64,000 bases of DNA from assembly GCA_018292915.2 (NCBI GenBank), contig JACVVK020000166.1, forward strand, positions 541,001-605,000, read 5' to 3'. The DNA comes from Batillaria attramentaria (taxonomy: Eukaryota > Mollusca > Gastropoda > Batillariidae). This document shows, piece by piece, positions 35,357 through 45,726 of this stretch. The notes beneath the pieces were generated by a model. The model was not told the origin of the DNA. It searched no databases and saw nothing but the letters and a program-made list of their open reading frames with translations. How positions within the stretch are numbered: the stretch's first letter is position 1; each line of letters begins with the position of its first letter. Both the position numbers and the translations under genes were made by a program.

Positions 35357-35663
35357 CAAGTTTCAAGTTTTATTTATTTCAGAACCCCATTGGGGCATGT
35401 GAAGAAACAAACAACGAACAACACAAAGCCACACATAACAAAAAGCAAACGACCAAAATAAACAAAATGCGGACCGAGGGAAAGAAAGAAAAATACAATG
35501 TACACAGAAAAAAACAACCCAAAAACTGAAGAATACACACACATACATATAACATGACGGGAATAATGAAAAACAGGTCGGAAGAAAAAAAAAAAAAGGG
35601 GGGGGGGGGGGGGAGGAGAGTAGAAAAAAGTTTGTGTGCGTGCAGGTGTACATGCGTGTGTGC

Positions 35664-35742
<79 letters not shown>

Positions 35743-36380
35743 GGAAGGAGCTACAGCCAAAAGGCCCAAAAGCTGTCAGTGCACAAATACACTGACATAG
35801 GTACACTTGCCTACATAAGTACATGTACGAACCTATATATACTGCACTCACATAATTATATAAACATACGCTATACGATACACACATAAATGCTACGTAG
35901 TATGTAGTATGGACTGACTCATCGATTTATCATAAAAATTCCTTGAGGATCAACTTTATGAAATGAACTAGTTTCAACAGCGTTTTCTTATTTCTAGTGG
36001 AGAATAACTCTGAGTACTTAATTGTATTTACATGGTGGAGGTAATATCTCTTAAGAAGGGACTTTCTTTGTTCTGCAAAGTAGTTACACTTGAACACGTA
36101 ATGAAACTCATCACCAATATCACCACTCTGACATTTGCTACAGATTCGGTTGTGTCGTTCGACACCTGCAAATCTTTCTGCGTGTACTGGCAGTTTGTGG
36201 TTTAACGTTCTGAAACGCACGAAAGTTTGCATGAGGTTTTTAGGCAATAGCGTCATAAAGGCATCTATTCCAAATTTAGGTTTAAACATTCTATAGTTTA
36301 GACAGCATTCATTAGACCTCACCTTGGCATACCACTCTTGTATGAACTGGTCTTTGATGACTTTCTTTACTATTGTCCGG
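35357..36380 (-). mobile_element. 5'-truncated LINE fragment inserted in receptor 2 exon 3
   Basis: The minus strand encodes the end of a non-LTR polyprotein: FRTLNHKLPVHAERF, then a C-x2-C knuckle (RICSKCQSGDIGDEFHYVFKC) and a KNKKTLLKLV-like end, stop at 35930. A 3' UTR follows with a long (TG/CA)n (35655-35740), ending 'ggggttctgaaataaataaaacttgaaacttgaa'. It sits in the receptor's orientation and in its reading frame. The left junction (about 36380) is approximate. Confidence 0.75.
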
Positions 36381-36710
36381 AACAGTGCAGGACTGCCAAT
36401 GGGTGACGGCGAGAAGTCCGTTTTCTGGCTACCTGTGTTGAAAGGGTTTGAGCTCACGCCCATGTTCTTTCGCATCGCTGTCTGCTGCCGAAGTTTCTTG
36501 ATAACGGCGCGGTGGAAGAAAAGGATGGTCGCGAATGCTGACAAGTAGAATAACATGCAGGAGATCGGCAGCTGAAGGGGCATGCTGCTCCTTCTAAACT
36601 CCGGCCCTATGTGGCACGACATCTCTGTGGAGAGAGATTTTTCTTTTAGCTAACGCGTAAAAAAAAAACCGCGTTAGGTGTTAATATCTCCTAACTGTTC
36701 TATCTCCTAA

Positions 36711-37317
36711 AGGCCGTTCTTAACCGGGCAGACTTTTGGTTCGCGAACTAGGTTCGGAGAGTACGGCGAACTAGGTTCGCGCAAGTTGTTTCTTAACCGA
36801 CCAAATACTTGTGCGCAAACCCTGGTTCGAAAGGATCGGCGAACTAGGTTCGAGGACTGCATAGCGTGTTGTGGGAACCCTCGCGATCCTTTTGCGATCC
36901 TGCGCTCTGATTGGCTGCTCGGGGAGAGCTGTTGTGGGCATGTACAAACTTGAGGAAAATGGCGGACGGCATGGCGGCTATCGACTCACTTCACATTTCC
37001 CTCTTTTGCGCTCTTTTCCTCTTTTCTCCTCTTCCTCGGCTTCCAAGAGTTCACTCAAAACGATAACTACCGCAAATGCCTGGTCGTCTCGATCTACGAA
37101 GGCGGCCATTTTGGTTGTTTACGATTGTCTCAACTTCCGAGTCCGCCTTGTTCGGGCGATGACGTATGCATATCATTAACGGTCGGTTAAGAAAGAGAAC
37201 TAGTCCAGCCGAACCTCTGGAACTATGTACGTGTGTGCGCTTGCCCTGTTCGTATACAATACACAGTTCGCCGAACAAGTTCGCCAGACTGGTGGTTCGC
37301 CCGGTTAAGAACGGCCT
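36711..37317. mobile_element. MITE A, PIF/Harbinger-like, TAA target duplication
   Basis: 607 bp with perfect 19 bp termini AGGCCGTTCTTAACCGGGC and their inverse. TAA flanks both sides (36708-36710, 37318-37320). Internal 'cgaactaggttcg' repeats, no transposase. Receptor 2 intron 2. Confidence 0.8.
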
Positions 37318-37803
37318 TAACGAATCACATCCTGAATCCAGATCGTCACACCACAAGACAGCATTAGTCAACACTATTATGCAACCTCGAGGCCAGCAGT
37401 CCGCCCGAGAGACAGTACAACGTGCCGTCACATTGCGTCACACTCCGGCGAGCGGTCAACGCTAGCCAGACAGCTCGGCGATTTCGCACCCTCTTGTGAA
37501 TACCGCGGTCACAGCTAGTTAGGGTACTGGCCACGTAATAGCTAACGGCACACTCAGTCGAACTTGCCCCAAGCAGCCCAGACTCCATTGGCGTGAGGGC
37601 GGTTGACTACAAGAGACAAGTCCCGTTACAACGAGCATGAAACCACGTGTGATGTACTCACAGCTGTATGAGCCATACACAATACTGCCCTGAGCAGGCA
37701 AAGGGATTATGAGCCATTATGCAATCTACTGCGGGGCTGGGCGAGGCACGGGAAGGGATAGGGCCTCATGGAGAGCGCCCACGCCTTGCGTAATAGTAGT
37801 GAG

Positions 37804-38375
37804 ATTTAGTAGGATTTCGTACGGAGAACTTCGTTGAGTAGCGTAACCCATTTGCATGTAAATTAGGCACGTTACGGGTGCCATTAGCCCGAAGGACACG
37901 AGCGTCAGCGTCAGCACCATGAAGCAAGCAGCAAAGGCTGTCTCGCATCATACGCCTCGCGTCAGCGCGTGGTGTGCGCCGTTTGCATGCACACTTGGCT
38001 TCGGCGTCATTCGCCTGCACGGCCTGTTCGCTGAGCCCACACTGCACGCGCTGACCCACACTGCTTTCTGATTGGCTGAAACCAAGTCTGCAGCGCGGCG
38101 TCAGCAGCAGAAATAGGACATGTTCTATACGCGGCGTCAAAGGATTCCGCCGCCTGGCATCATTGATGCCGTTGCCTGTCGCCAGGCGCCGATGTCATGC
38201 ACACGTGGCGGCGCCTTGAAACTGTCGCCGGGAGTCAGATCCGCCGCTCGGCATCATGACGCCGACGCTCGTGTGCATCGGGCCTTAGCAGCTCGCGGCC
38301 TCTGCCGTGTGAGCCTAATTTACATGTAAGTGGGTTACGCTGCTCAGCGAAGTCTTCTTTACGAAGTCCTACTAA
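37804..38375. mobile_element. MITE C copy interrupted by MITE B
   Basis: The outer arms match the empty copy at 26282-26460 ('tttagtagga...cccatttgcatgtaaattaggcac' and 'gcctaatttacatgtaagtgggtta...gtcctacta'). A 398 bp MITE B sits between them at a TTA site. Confidence 0.75.
37887..38284 (-). mobile_element. MITE B copy 1, nested inside MITE C
   Basis: 398 bp with ends related to GGCCCGATGCACACGAGCGT and a TTA duplication (37884-37886, 38285-38287). It is the reverse complement of copy 2 (38924-39316), with high similarity along the whole length. Confidence 0.8.
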
Positions 38376-38428
38376 GTGTTGTGAAGTGGTGTCTAGTGCT
38401 GTTCAGTGGTCTCTTGAGTTTGGGTAAG

Positions 38429-38861
38429 CAGGGGCGCCGGAACCGGGGGGGGGGAGGGGGGGGCAGCTGCCCCCCCTGTACCCGAGCAGGGGGGGCAAGA
38501 GTGTCTTTTTGCCCCCCCTGGAAAATCAGGTGACTATGGCAGGAGGGGGGGCAAAGCCATGGTTTTGCCCCCCCCCCTTTCCCCTACCTCTCCCCCTACC
38601 CCTCTTAGTGCTCTCTCCCTCATCCCACCCAACAGAGAACTTCTGTTTTTGCGGACCGAAGGCTGTCCGCTCCTTTGATTGCCCCCCCCCCCCCCACTTT
38701 TCACTTTTTTCGGGCAACGTCCTGGTTCTTAAAGGTTTTTTGTCTACGCAGCATTTGATCGCCGCCGCCCCCCCCCCCCCTCCGCTTTTCACTTTCTTCG
38801 GGCAACGTTCCCCCCTCCGAGATTCTGCCCCCCCTCCCCCCAACATCTTCCGGCGCCCCTG
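38429..38861. mobile_element. hAT-like MITE with CAGGGGCGCCGGAA ends
   Basis: 433 bp from CAGGGGCGCCGGAA to TTCCGGCGCCCCTG, largely C/G homopolymer runs. GTAAG occurs directly outside both ends. The CAGGGGCG terminus is typical of hAT MITEs, but an 8 bp duplication is not seen, so the class is tentative. Confidence 0.6.
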
Positions 38862-38923
38862 GTAAGTCTTGTCATATAGTGTAGTGTGGGCAGGGGGGAG
38901 GGGGGTAGGGCTGTGGACAGTTA

Positions 38924-39316
38924 GGCCCGATGCACACGAGCGTCAGCGTCATGATGCCGCGCGGCGGATCTCACTCCCGGCGGCAGTTTCAAGGCGCTGC
39001 CACGTGTGCATGGCGCCTGGCGTCAGGCAACGGCATCAATGGTGCCAGGCGGCGGAATCCTATGACGCCGCGTATAGAACATGTCCTATTTCTGCTGCTG
39101 ACGCCGCGCTGCAGACTTGGTTTCAGCCAATCAGAAAGCAGTGTGGGTCAGCGCGTGCAGTGTGGGCTCAGCGAACAGGCCGTGCAGGCGAATGACGCCG
39201 AAGCCAAGTGTGCATGCAAACGGCGCACACCGCGCGCTCACGCGTGGCGTATGATGCGAGACAGCCTTCGCTGCTTGCTTCATGGTGCTGACGCCGACGC
39301 TCGTGTGCATCGGGCC
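38924..39316 (+). mobile_element. MITE B copy 2
   Basis: 393 bp, TIRs GGCCCGATGCACACGAGCGT and its inverse, TTA duplication (38921-38923, 39317-39319). Together with copy 1 it makes an almost 400 bp inverted repeat, 640 bp apart. Confidence 0.85.
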
Positions 39317-39319
39317 TTA

Positions 39320-40056
39320 GGAGTTATTTGTATTTCGTATCGGTGGCATCGAGTAAGTGGACAAATGAAAGTGTCTGTGACGATGTCAACACTTTTGCTT
39401 TGTTAAAAGGTTTCATTGATTCACACAAATTATGGAAAGCAAATGAAAGTAAGTCCATGCCGTCATTTTGGTTACAGAGCGGTATTAGCTTCGGGGTCAT
39501 GTAGTTAGAAGTACGCTAAATATAGTAGAAAATCTTTGCCCCTTTTAAAATTTGTGTGCAGAGTAAAAAATGGCAGTCTGGTGCTTTTTGTTGGCTTTGT
39601 AAACAAGTTTCCTGCCAGGTAATAGTAAAATTAGGGGAACTTGATGAGGCTCGCTTGTGTACTATTTGTATTCATGCGCGGCTGGCACAGGAGCCAGCAG
39701 ACGACCGTGGAATGAGGGGTTATGTGGTCGCTGCCAACATTGCCAAAAAACGGAACATTGGGATTTGTTGAAATTTACTCTACACATGAGTCTATGGCTG
39801 CCTGATTTTTGTGATTTTTTGGATGAATTCTAAAGCATTTCTAGAGTATCATCTGCAACGTTATGTGTAAGAAGAATATATAGCGTTTTCCTCCAGACTG
39901 ATTTGCATCTCTGGTACGTAGCCTGTATATATAGGGGAAACGGGGTGATTCAAAATGAAAGACATTGACGTAATGGTCTTTTCTCAATGGACTCACTTTG
40001 TTTTGCCATTACTGACACAGCAGAGGTAGAGGCGGGTGGGGTGCTGACTCACTTAC
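39320..40056. other. Receptor 2 intron 2, unique-looking part
   Basis: I see no gene or known repeat. The right end is the receptor 2 exon 2 donor (GTAAGT, minus, 40056-40051). Confidence 0.4.
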
Positions 40057-40235
40057 CGACAACACCCATGCGCGAGTGAAAATGTATGTCGTACATGATC
40101 AGGCTGGGAGAGGCCAGAAAGAATCCCAGCAAAACGCCAACGACCCAAGTTGTCCACCGCGCTCTCCTGTTCATTGTGAATATCGATGGGTACACGACGC
40201 TATTGTAGCGAATCGCCGAGACGGACAGGAGTCCA

Positions 40236-40915
40236 AAAATGGCCCCGATATTAGACAGTAAAGTGGCGAAAGTACAGAACCTGCAACAAATTGAATGAGT
40301 GCCTGTTCAAAAATGGCCCGGATGTTAGTAAAATGGCGAAAGGACTGAACCTGCAACAAATTGAATGAGTGCCTGTTCGAAAATGGCCCCGATGTTAGAC
40401 AGTAAAGTGGCGAAAGTACAGAACCTGCAACAAATTGAATGAGTGCCTGTTCAAAAATGGCCCGGATGTTAGTAAAATGGCGAAAGGACTGAACCTGCAA
40501 CAAATTGAATGAGTGCCTGTTCAAAAATGGCCCGGATGTTAGTAAAATGGCGAAAGGACTGAACCTGCAACAAATTGAATGAGTGCCTGTTCAAAAATGG
40601 CCCGGATGTTAGTAAAATGGCGAAAGGACTGAACCTGCAACAAATTGAATGTGTGCCTGTTCAACTGAAGATGGCCCGGATGTTAGTAAAATGGCGAAAG
40701 GACTGAACCTGCAACAAATTTGAATGTGTGCCTACAGGGTTCAAAAATGGCCCGGATGTTAGTAAAATGGCGAAAGGACTGAACCTGCAACAAACTGAAT
40801 GTTTGCCTGTTCAAAAATGGCTCGGGTGTTAAACAGTAAAATGGCAAATGAATGAGTGATTGTTCAAAAATGGCCCCGATGTCAGTAAACTGGCGAAAGG
40901 ATTGAACCTGCGACA
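40236..40915 (-). repeat. ~70 bp tandem array built from the receptor 2 exon 2 acceptor and exon start
   Basis: About nine units of 'gcctgttcaaaaatggcccggatgttagtaaaatggcgaaaggactgaacctgcaacaaattgaatgagt'. The leftmost unit overlaps the real exon 2 start (40280), with the same CCCCGATATTAGACAGTAAAGTGGCGAAAGTACAGAAC order. Each unit keeps a minus-strand TTGCAG acceptor. A tenth, diverged unit (41568-41620) lies beyond an inserted LINE remnant. Confidence 0.85.
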
Positions 40916-41308
40916 ACCTGCAAAGAAATCAGATCACGTCACACCCCTTCTTCGCACTCTGCACTGGTTGCCTGTGTCTTCTAGAATTCAATACAAGATT
41001 TCATCCCCTTTACGTACAACTGTGTCACCTCCTCCTGTCCTCCATATCTGTCTTCTTTGCTTCAGCTTTACACTCCATCTAGACAACTTCGTTCTGCTGC
41101 TGACACTCGGAAACTCCGTATCCCTCATGTCAAGACAAAGACCTTTGGTCAGCGTAGTTATTCATACCAGGGTCCGACTTGTTGGAATGATCTCCCAGTT
41201 TCGCCGATCAGATATGCAGGCACAAAAGTATCTTTCAAAACAAATTTGAAAACCCACCTCTTCACAGCCTTCAACCAATAACTGTTGCCACATCATCATC
41301 CTGCTGGT

Positions 41309-41377
<69 letters not shown>

Positions 41378-41445
41378 GCCGGGGGCAGCCCGTGTATGAT
41401 GCTGCACATCATGTGTTTTTAGTTAAATGTATGTGTGGAGGCATG

Positions 41446-41499
<54 letters not shown>

Positions 41500-41570
41500 A
41501 TTGTAAGGCGCCCTGAGCTCCCGCGAGAGGGAGGGCGTCTCTTAAGTACCCATTTTATTATTAAATTGAA
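40916..41570 (+). mobile_element. Non-LTR (CR1/L2-type) remnant inserted in the tandem array
   Basis: Plus-strand, frame-broken pieces of the RT C-terminus: KSDHVTPLLRTLHWLPV, then [12 protein letters not shown] and [13 protein letters not shown]. The 3' part has two long (TG)n runs (about 41312-41374, 41447-41497) and ends 'aggcgccctgagctcccgcgag...cattttattatt'. Confidence 0.7.
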
Positions 41571-41619
41571 TGAGTGCCTGTTCACAAAAAACAGCCCCGA
41601 TTTTAGTAGAGTGGCGAAA

Positions 41620-42000
41620 GTAATAATAATCTAGTAATAAGCACATTAATATAGGCGCTTTATCCCAAATATTTGGCTCAAAGCGCAGCGAGCTAAACCC
41701 AACACGCACGCTCACGTGAATCACACGCATTCTCTCACACACTGGACATGAACACATTACAATCACGTGGTGCGAAGGGCCGGCTCAGCAATTTAAGTTT
41801 CGGACGTTTAGAATTGCATTTATTTTCAAATTTTGTGGGCTGAACATTTCCAAAGCAGAGGGGGAGGAAGCCGGAGTACCCGGAGAGAACCTCCGACGGT
41901 CGGCCCGAATGAATGGTGCCACATACCAGAAAGATAAATCCTTCACACCGAGTGGGACTCGAACCTGACCTCTCGCATTGGTGACTGAGTCTTAAGTACT
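41620..42000 (-). mobile_element. SINE-like repeat, family 2
   Basis: Minus copy of the family at 25790-26160: 'gcgctttatcccaa...ggctcaaagcgcagcgagct', 'cacgtgaatcacacgcattctctcacac' and 'ggtgcgaagggccggctcagca'. A tRNA-like head with 'gggactcgaacctgacc' lies near 41950. Confidence 0.65.
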
Positions 42001-42704
42001 AGACCCAGGGATGTCGTTTGGGTCGGATCTCGGCTAAAAGCCGATTTTGTTTTAAAAAAGCCGATAATCTGTCTGTCATGTCGGCTGGCCGAGCCGAAGT
42101 TTTCACGAGTGAATCGGCTCGATTATGTCCGTTTCTGCGATATTCCTGTGCTGGCTGGACTAATTTTTAAAAAAAACCGCAACTTTCGGTGAGGATATGT
42201 ATCTACAGACATTCTTTAATTCACGGAGGTGGAGGGAGGACGTAACAGTAGGGAATCTAGTCGAAAAACTTGTGAAACTGCTTCGGCAGAGAGAGCCGAA
42301 ACTTTCTGTAAAAAGCCGAGACTTTCAGGCTGTTTCGGCTAAATCGCCCAAGAAAAAAAAAAATCCTGGCAACATCACTGTAGACCACCGACCGCCCCTG
42401 TACTGTGCGTGTGAAACTGCAAGAAATGAAACACTGCCTGTTGTGGTTTAGTTACATTACAGTCGAGCTATGCTATGTGATACCGATCTCTCCCAGGCTG
42501 CTTATCGGGGTTTGTTTGTTGTTGTTTTTTTCTCCGGGTCCTGCGGCTTTCCTCACCCATCATAATTTCGGAAACAGGTTGGTGGGTGGTATTGCACCGC
42601 AACGTTGTGTTTCCCACCGGGAAAGCAACTCGCATTTTCTGAAAGGAATAATCAAGTTTTTGTAGTTTTGTTTGTTTGTTTGTTGTTGTTGTTGTTTTTA
42701 TCCC
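42001..42704. other. Receptor 2 intron 1, no gene seen
   Basis: Contains several 'tcggct'/'agccgat' short repeats at 42010-42120 and T-rich runs. Nothing coding is recognised. Confidence 0.4.
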
Positions 42705-42875
42705 GATGGGTTGTGAGTGTTTTGAGGTTTAACGTCTGTCCAACGCGAGAGTGACTACAAAGACAGGGGCACTGGGGGGAAAAAAAGTCTGCACAAAGTT
42801 TGGTTCTGTCGGGGTTCAAGTCGAACTTTCCGTCTTCCGATCTTCAGTCCTACGCTTAACCGGGTCAGCCACCCT
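42705..42875 (-). mobile_element. Degenerate tRNA-derived SINE, family 3
   Basis: Minus copy of the ~170 bp family best seen at 63772-63945. It keeps 'gtttaacgtctgtcc', 'aaagac' and the tRNA-like part 'gggttcaagtcgaac', but is diverged. It is followed by a (CA)n run (42876-42940) next to receptor 2 exon 1. Confidence 0.5.

Positions 42876-42940
<65 letters not shown>
42876..42940 (+). repeat. (CA)n microsatellite beside receptor 2 exon 1 donor
   Basis: About 32 CA units, starting 25 bp downstream (minus strand) of the exon 1 donor at 42965-42960. Confidence 0.95.
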
Positions 42941-42945
<5 letters not shown>

Positions 42946-43309
42946 GGCACACCGACATAGCCTACTTGCAGATGAACCTGCTGCCGGAATTGTAGTCCAT
43001 GTACAATTCTGACCAGTCAACCAGCACGCCGTTGAAGAAAGCCATGACGTCGTACAGGGCGACGGTGCTGATGAAGAACTTGATATTGCTTCTGAAGGTT
43101 CTTCTTTTGCTGTGCCCGGCGTGTACCGCTAGGACCAGCACATTGCCCGGCAGCCCGATCACTAACATGATCCCAGTGTAGACCATGAGAGGAAAGCTGA
43201 GTCTTATGAGAGCTCGTTGGTCTTCTTCCAGGGCGGCCTTCCTCTCGTCGTCGGGAAGGCTGGACACGTTCACGTCGCCACAAATCGCTCCTAGGCTCAT
43301 AGTGTCAGT

Positions 43310-44055
43310 TTCGCGCAGATTCCGCCGATTTTTCACCACCGAAAGCGTTGCCCTACGGACAGTCTCAGGCTGTCTCGCCCAGATTCCGCCGATTTCACTG
43401 CCAAAAATGTCGGTGAGACTACATACAAATTTGCAGTGTTGTGCTGTCTCTCCTAGCAAAAGTTTGCCAGTTTGGCTGCCAAAATACCAAAGACACATCT
43501 ATCCAGACACAGAGTGATGTCCAACTGACTAAGTTTCACGCTGTTTCGCCGACAGAGATTCCGCTGAGTTCACCACCAAAATGTCCAAAGACTAGATCCA
43601 AATTTGAAGTGATTGTTGTTGTCAGTCACCCACAGATTCAGCGTATTTCACTGCCTAATGTCGAAGTGACTAGATCCCGTTTTGAAGAGAAGTTTCATGC
43701 TGTCTCGCACAAATTTCACCGATTTCACTGCCCAAATGTCAAAGAGACTCCGTAGATCTAAATTTGAAATGATGTTCGACGGACTAAGTCTCATGCTGTC
43801 TCTTTGGAACAGATTTCGCCAATCTCAACGCCGAAATGTCGATGTGACCAGATCTTTATTTGAAGTGATGTCCTATAGACCAAGTGTCATACTGTCTCGC
43901 ACGGCAGATTTCGCCGATATCACTATCAAAATATCGAAGAGACTAGATCTAAACCTGAAGTGATGTCCTATACTCCGGCCAATGTCAGACTGCGATTTTT
44001 TTACTGTCAAAATGTCGAAGAGACTAAATCTAAATTTGAAGTGCTGTCGATGAGG
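43310..44055 (-). repeat. Degenerate ~85-95 bp minisatellite upstream of receptor 2
   Basis: About eight units carrying 'tttcaccgatttcactgc', 'aaatgtc.aagagactagatctaaatttgaagtgatgtc' and 'gtctcatgctgtctcgc'. It starts a few bases upstream of the receptor 2 ATG, so it covers the presumed 5' UTR or promoter. Confidence 0.75.
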
Positions 44056-44564
44056 CTCGCAGAATGATATTCCAGCCTGCATTCCAGATTCAATCGCCGT
44101 AACACTAGGCCTATTGCTATGCGGTACCACACGACATGGCATCAATTAGAAACGGAAAAAATAAGTGGTTCAATGATGAATGAGTACACTCAGGCTCTTT
44201 CAGCGTAACATAGTAATCCTTCGCCGGCCTTCAAGTCCTCAGTTTCGGCTTTGGTCACAGATCTAGGCGGCCTTTCTGGTCTTTACGCCGACTAGGTAGA
44301 ACTGAACCCTCACCGATTCCGTGTATGTTTTGGCAAATGTTCTGAGATCACAACGCATACTGGCAGTCTGAACCGGCGAAAGATTCTTCCTTGGATGAAT
44401 GTTTTTCAGTGAAATTGCCGGTCTATCGATGTGTTTCCTACTGTGAGCAGATTCACACCAGAGATTCGCACTGACTTGGACGGCGGCCATCTTCATGATG
44501 ACGTAAATGGTGATGACGTCATTGAACTGATTGACGTCCTTGAACTGATTGACGTCATTGAACT

Positions 44565-44893
44565 TGTTGTAGAGATCGCGAAAAGTCACTGCATTTCGAT
44601 GGAAATTTCTAGACCATCCCAGAACATGCGAGTGCAGTAACGTCAGCAGATTACGTAACCTCGGAAAGATTCCGTACTTGCCAGTATGTTACAGAATGTT
44701 CTAGATCTGACCTGTTAGTATATATATAGTATATATATACGCAGCGCTGCACAGCGTTCTGGGTTCTTCCTCTTTCATGAGTTTGTTCTTGCGCATCTTC
44801 TGTTAATAAAGTATTGGAGTTCCAGCCTGTTGTATCCAGTGTCTTCTCTGCGAGTGCACCGAGAGAGCGACATAGCAGGAGAAAAATACAACA
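44565..44893 (+). repeat. 5' LTR
   Basis: TG...CA ended, 329 bp. It contains an expanded TATATA block (about 44718-44740) where the 3' LTR has plain TATATAAG. AATAAA lies near 44807. Confidence 0.95.
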
Positions 44894-44901
44894 GAAATAT
44901 T

Positions 44902-44919
44902 TGGCGTCGCCGACAGGAT
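44902..44919 (+). other. Primer-binding site
   Basis: TGGCGTCGCCGACAGGAT lies 8 bp inside the 5' LTR. TGG pairs with the CCA end of a tRNA, and the reverse complement resembles the T-arm and acceptor of a serine tRNA, with mismatches. The tRNA identity is tentative. Confidence 0.6.
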
Positions 44920-45726
44920 TCGACATTGATCTACCTACGAAGGGACAGTACTCTCCAGTACTCAAGAACACTCTCTGGGGCACAGAGTCTTTCAGTGGAA
45001 AGTACCTCTGTGCACAGTGGGGAAATGGCGCTCACTGCGCTACCGTGACGGGCCTAAATTGTCTCGGTGCTCTCAAACACAAGGTCGCGCACTATGTCAT
45101 CCTTGACCAGCTTTGAACCCAGAGGGATCCTCAATGGCGCAAGTGATGGCAGGCTGTCTTCAGAGTGAAAGTAGGCGTGTTTCTGAATCAGAGACATACA
45201 TAACATGTCTCTGTCTGAATGGACAGATCTATTATTACATTCAGTCCTATGCTTTGTATGCTTGTATGGGTGTGTATGCTTTTGTAATCGTCTCTTATTC
45301 CACCACAAGGCAGGTACGTGATCGTCTGCACCGTGCAATAATACTTGCCTGCAGAGTGCAACACCTTGGCCTGTCAGAGTGCAACCCCCTTGCCGTTTAC
45401 TCACATCCTGTTGGATCAGTGTACCACGTAAACAGTGCCATCAAATCGCAACAATAATTGTCCGCTGGCAAAGATTTTGCCCAAACCAAAAGTGGTCGGA
45501 TATTCAAGACTTCGTTTCAAATCGATTCATATGACACACAAGTCTTCGCTTTTCTAAAAAAAAATTTCGCCATTTTTTAAAATGGCGCTGGGTGTAAGGC
45601 CTGTAAGCAGTCACATTTTCACGCCCCGCCGAAAAGGGACTGCACTCTGGAGTCTAACTCAAGAAACTCCAACTACAGAAGTTGCACCCCTTCAACTGTT
45701 GCAGCAGCGAGAGTTGACGACTGGCA

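Larger units (their letters stand above)
33400..43300 (-). pseudogene. Orphan seven-transmembrane receptor 2, last exon broken by retroelements
   Basis: Tandem paralogue of receptor 1 with the same exon plan. Exon 1 is 43300-42966 (TM1-TM2; same DVNVSSLPDD segment), exon 2 is 40280-40057 (224 nt, as in receptor 1; TM3-TM4), and exon 3 starts at 36624. Intron phases 2 and 1 are identical. The DRY position reads AIRY. Exon 3 encodes TM5 and the start of the third loop. A LINE fragment (about 36380-35357) then enters, and the frame reads into it and stops at 35930. Loop-like coding resumes at about 35356-35115, is hit again by a SINE-like piece (about 35110-34972), then continues open from 34971 to the stop at 33400. 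That last stretch holds loop repeats, TM6 (LFFLSYFPNF) and TM7 (NPICY). Unless the insertions are spliced out, the product would be a truncated five-helix chimera. Confidence 0.75.

Noticed and set aside
38509..38865. Pro-rich open frame
   Set aside because: It is inside the hAT-like MITE and made of C-runs.
40236..40915. Regular repeat-spacer look, CRISPR-like
   Set aside because: Units are directly contiguous without unique spacers, the genome is eukaryotic, and the unit derives from the adjacent exon border.
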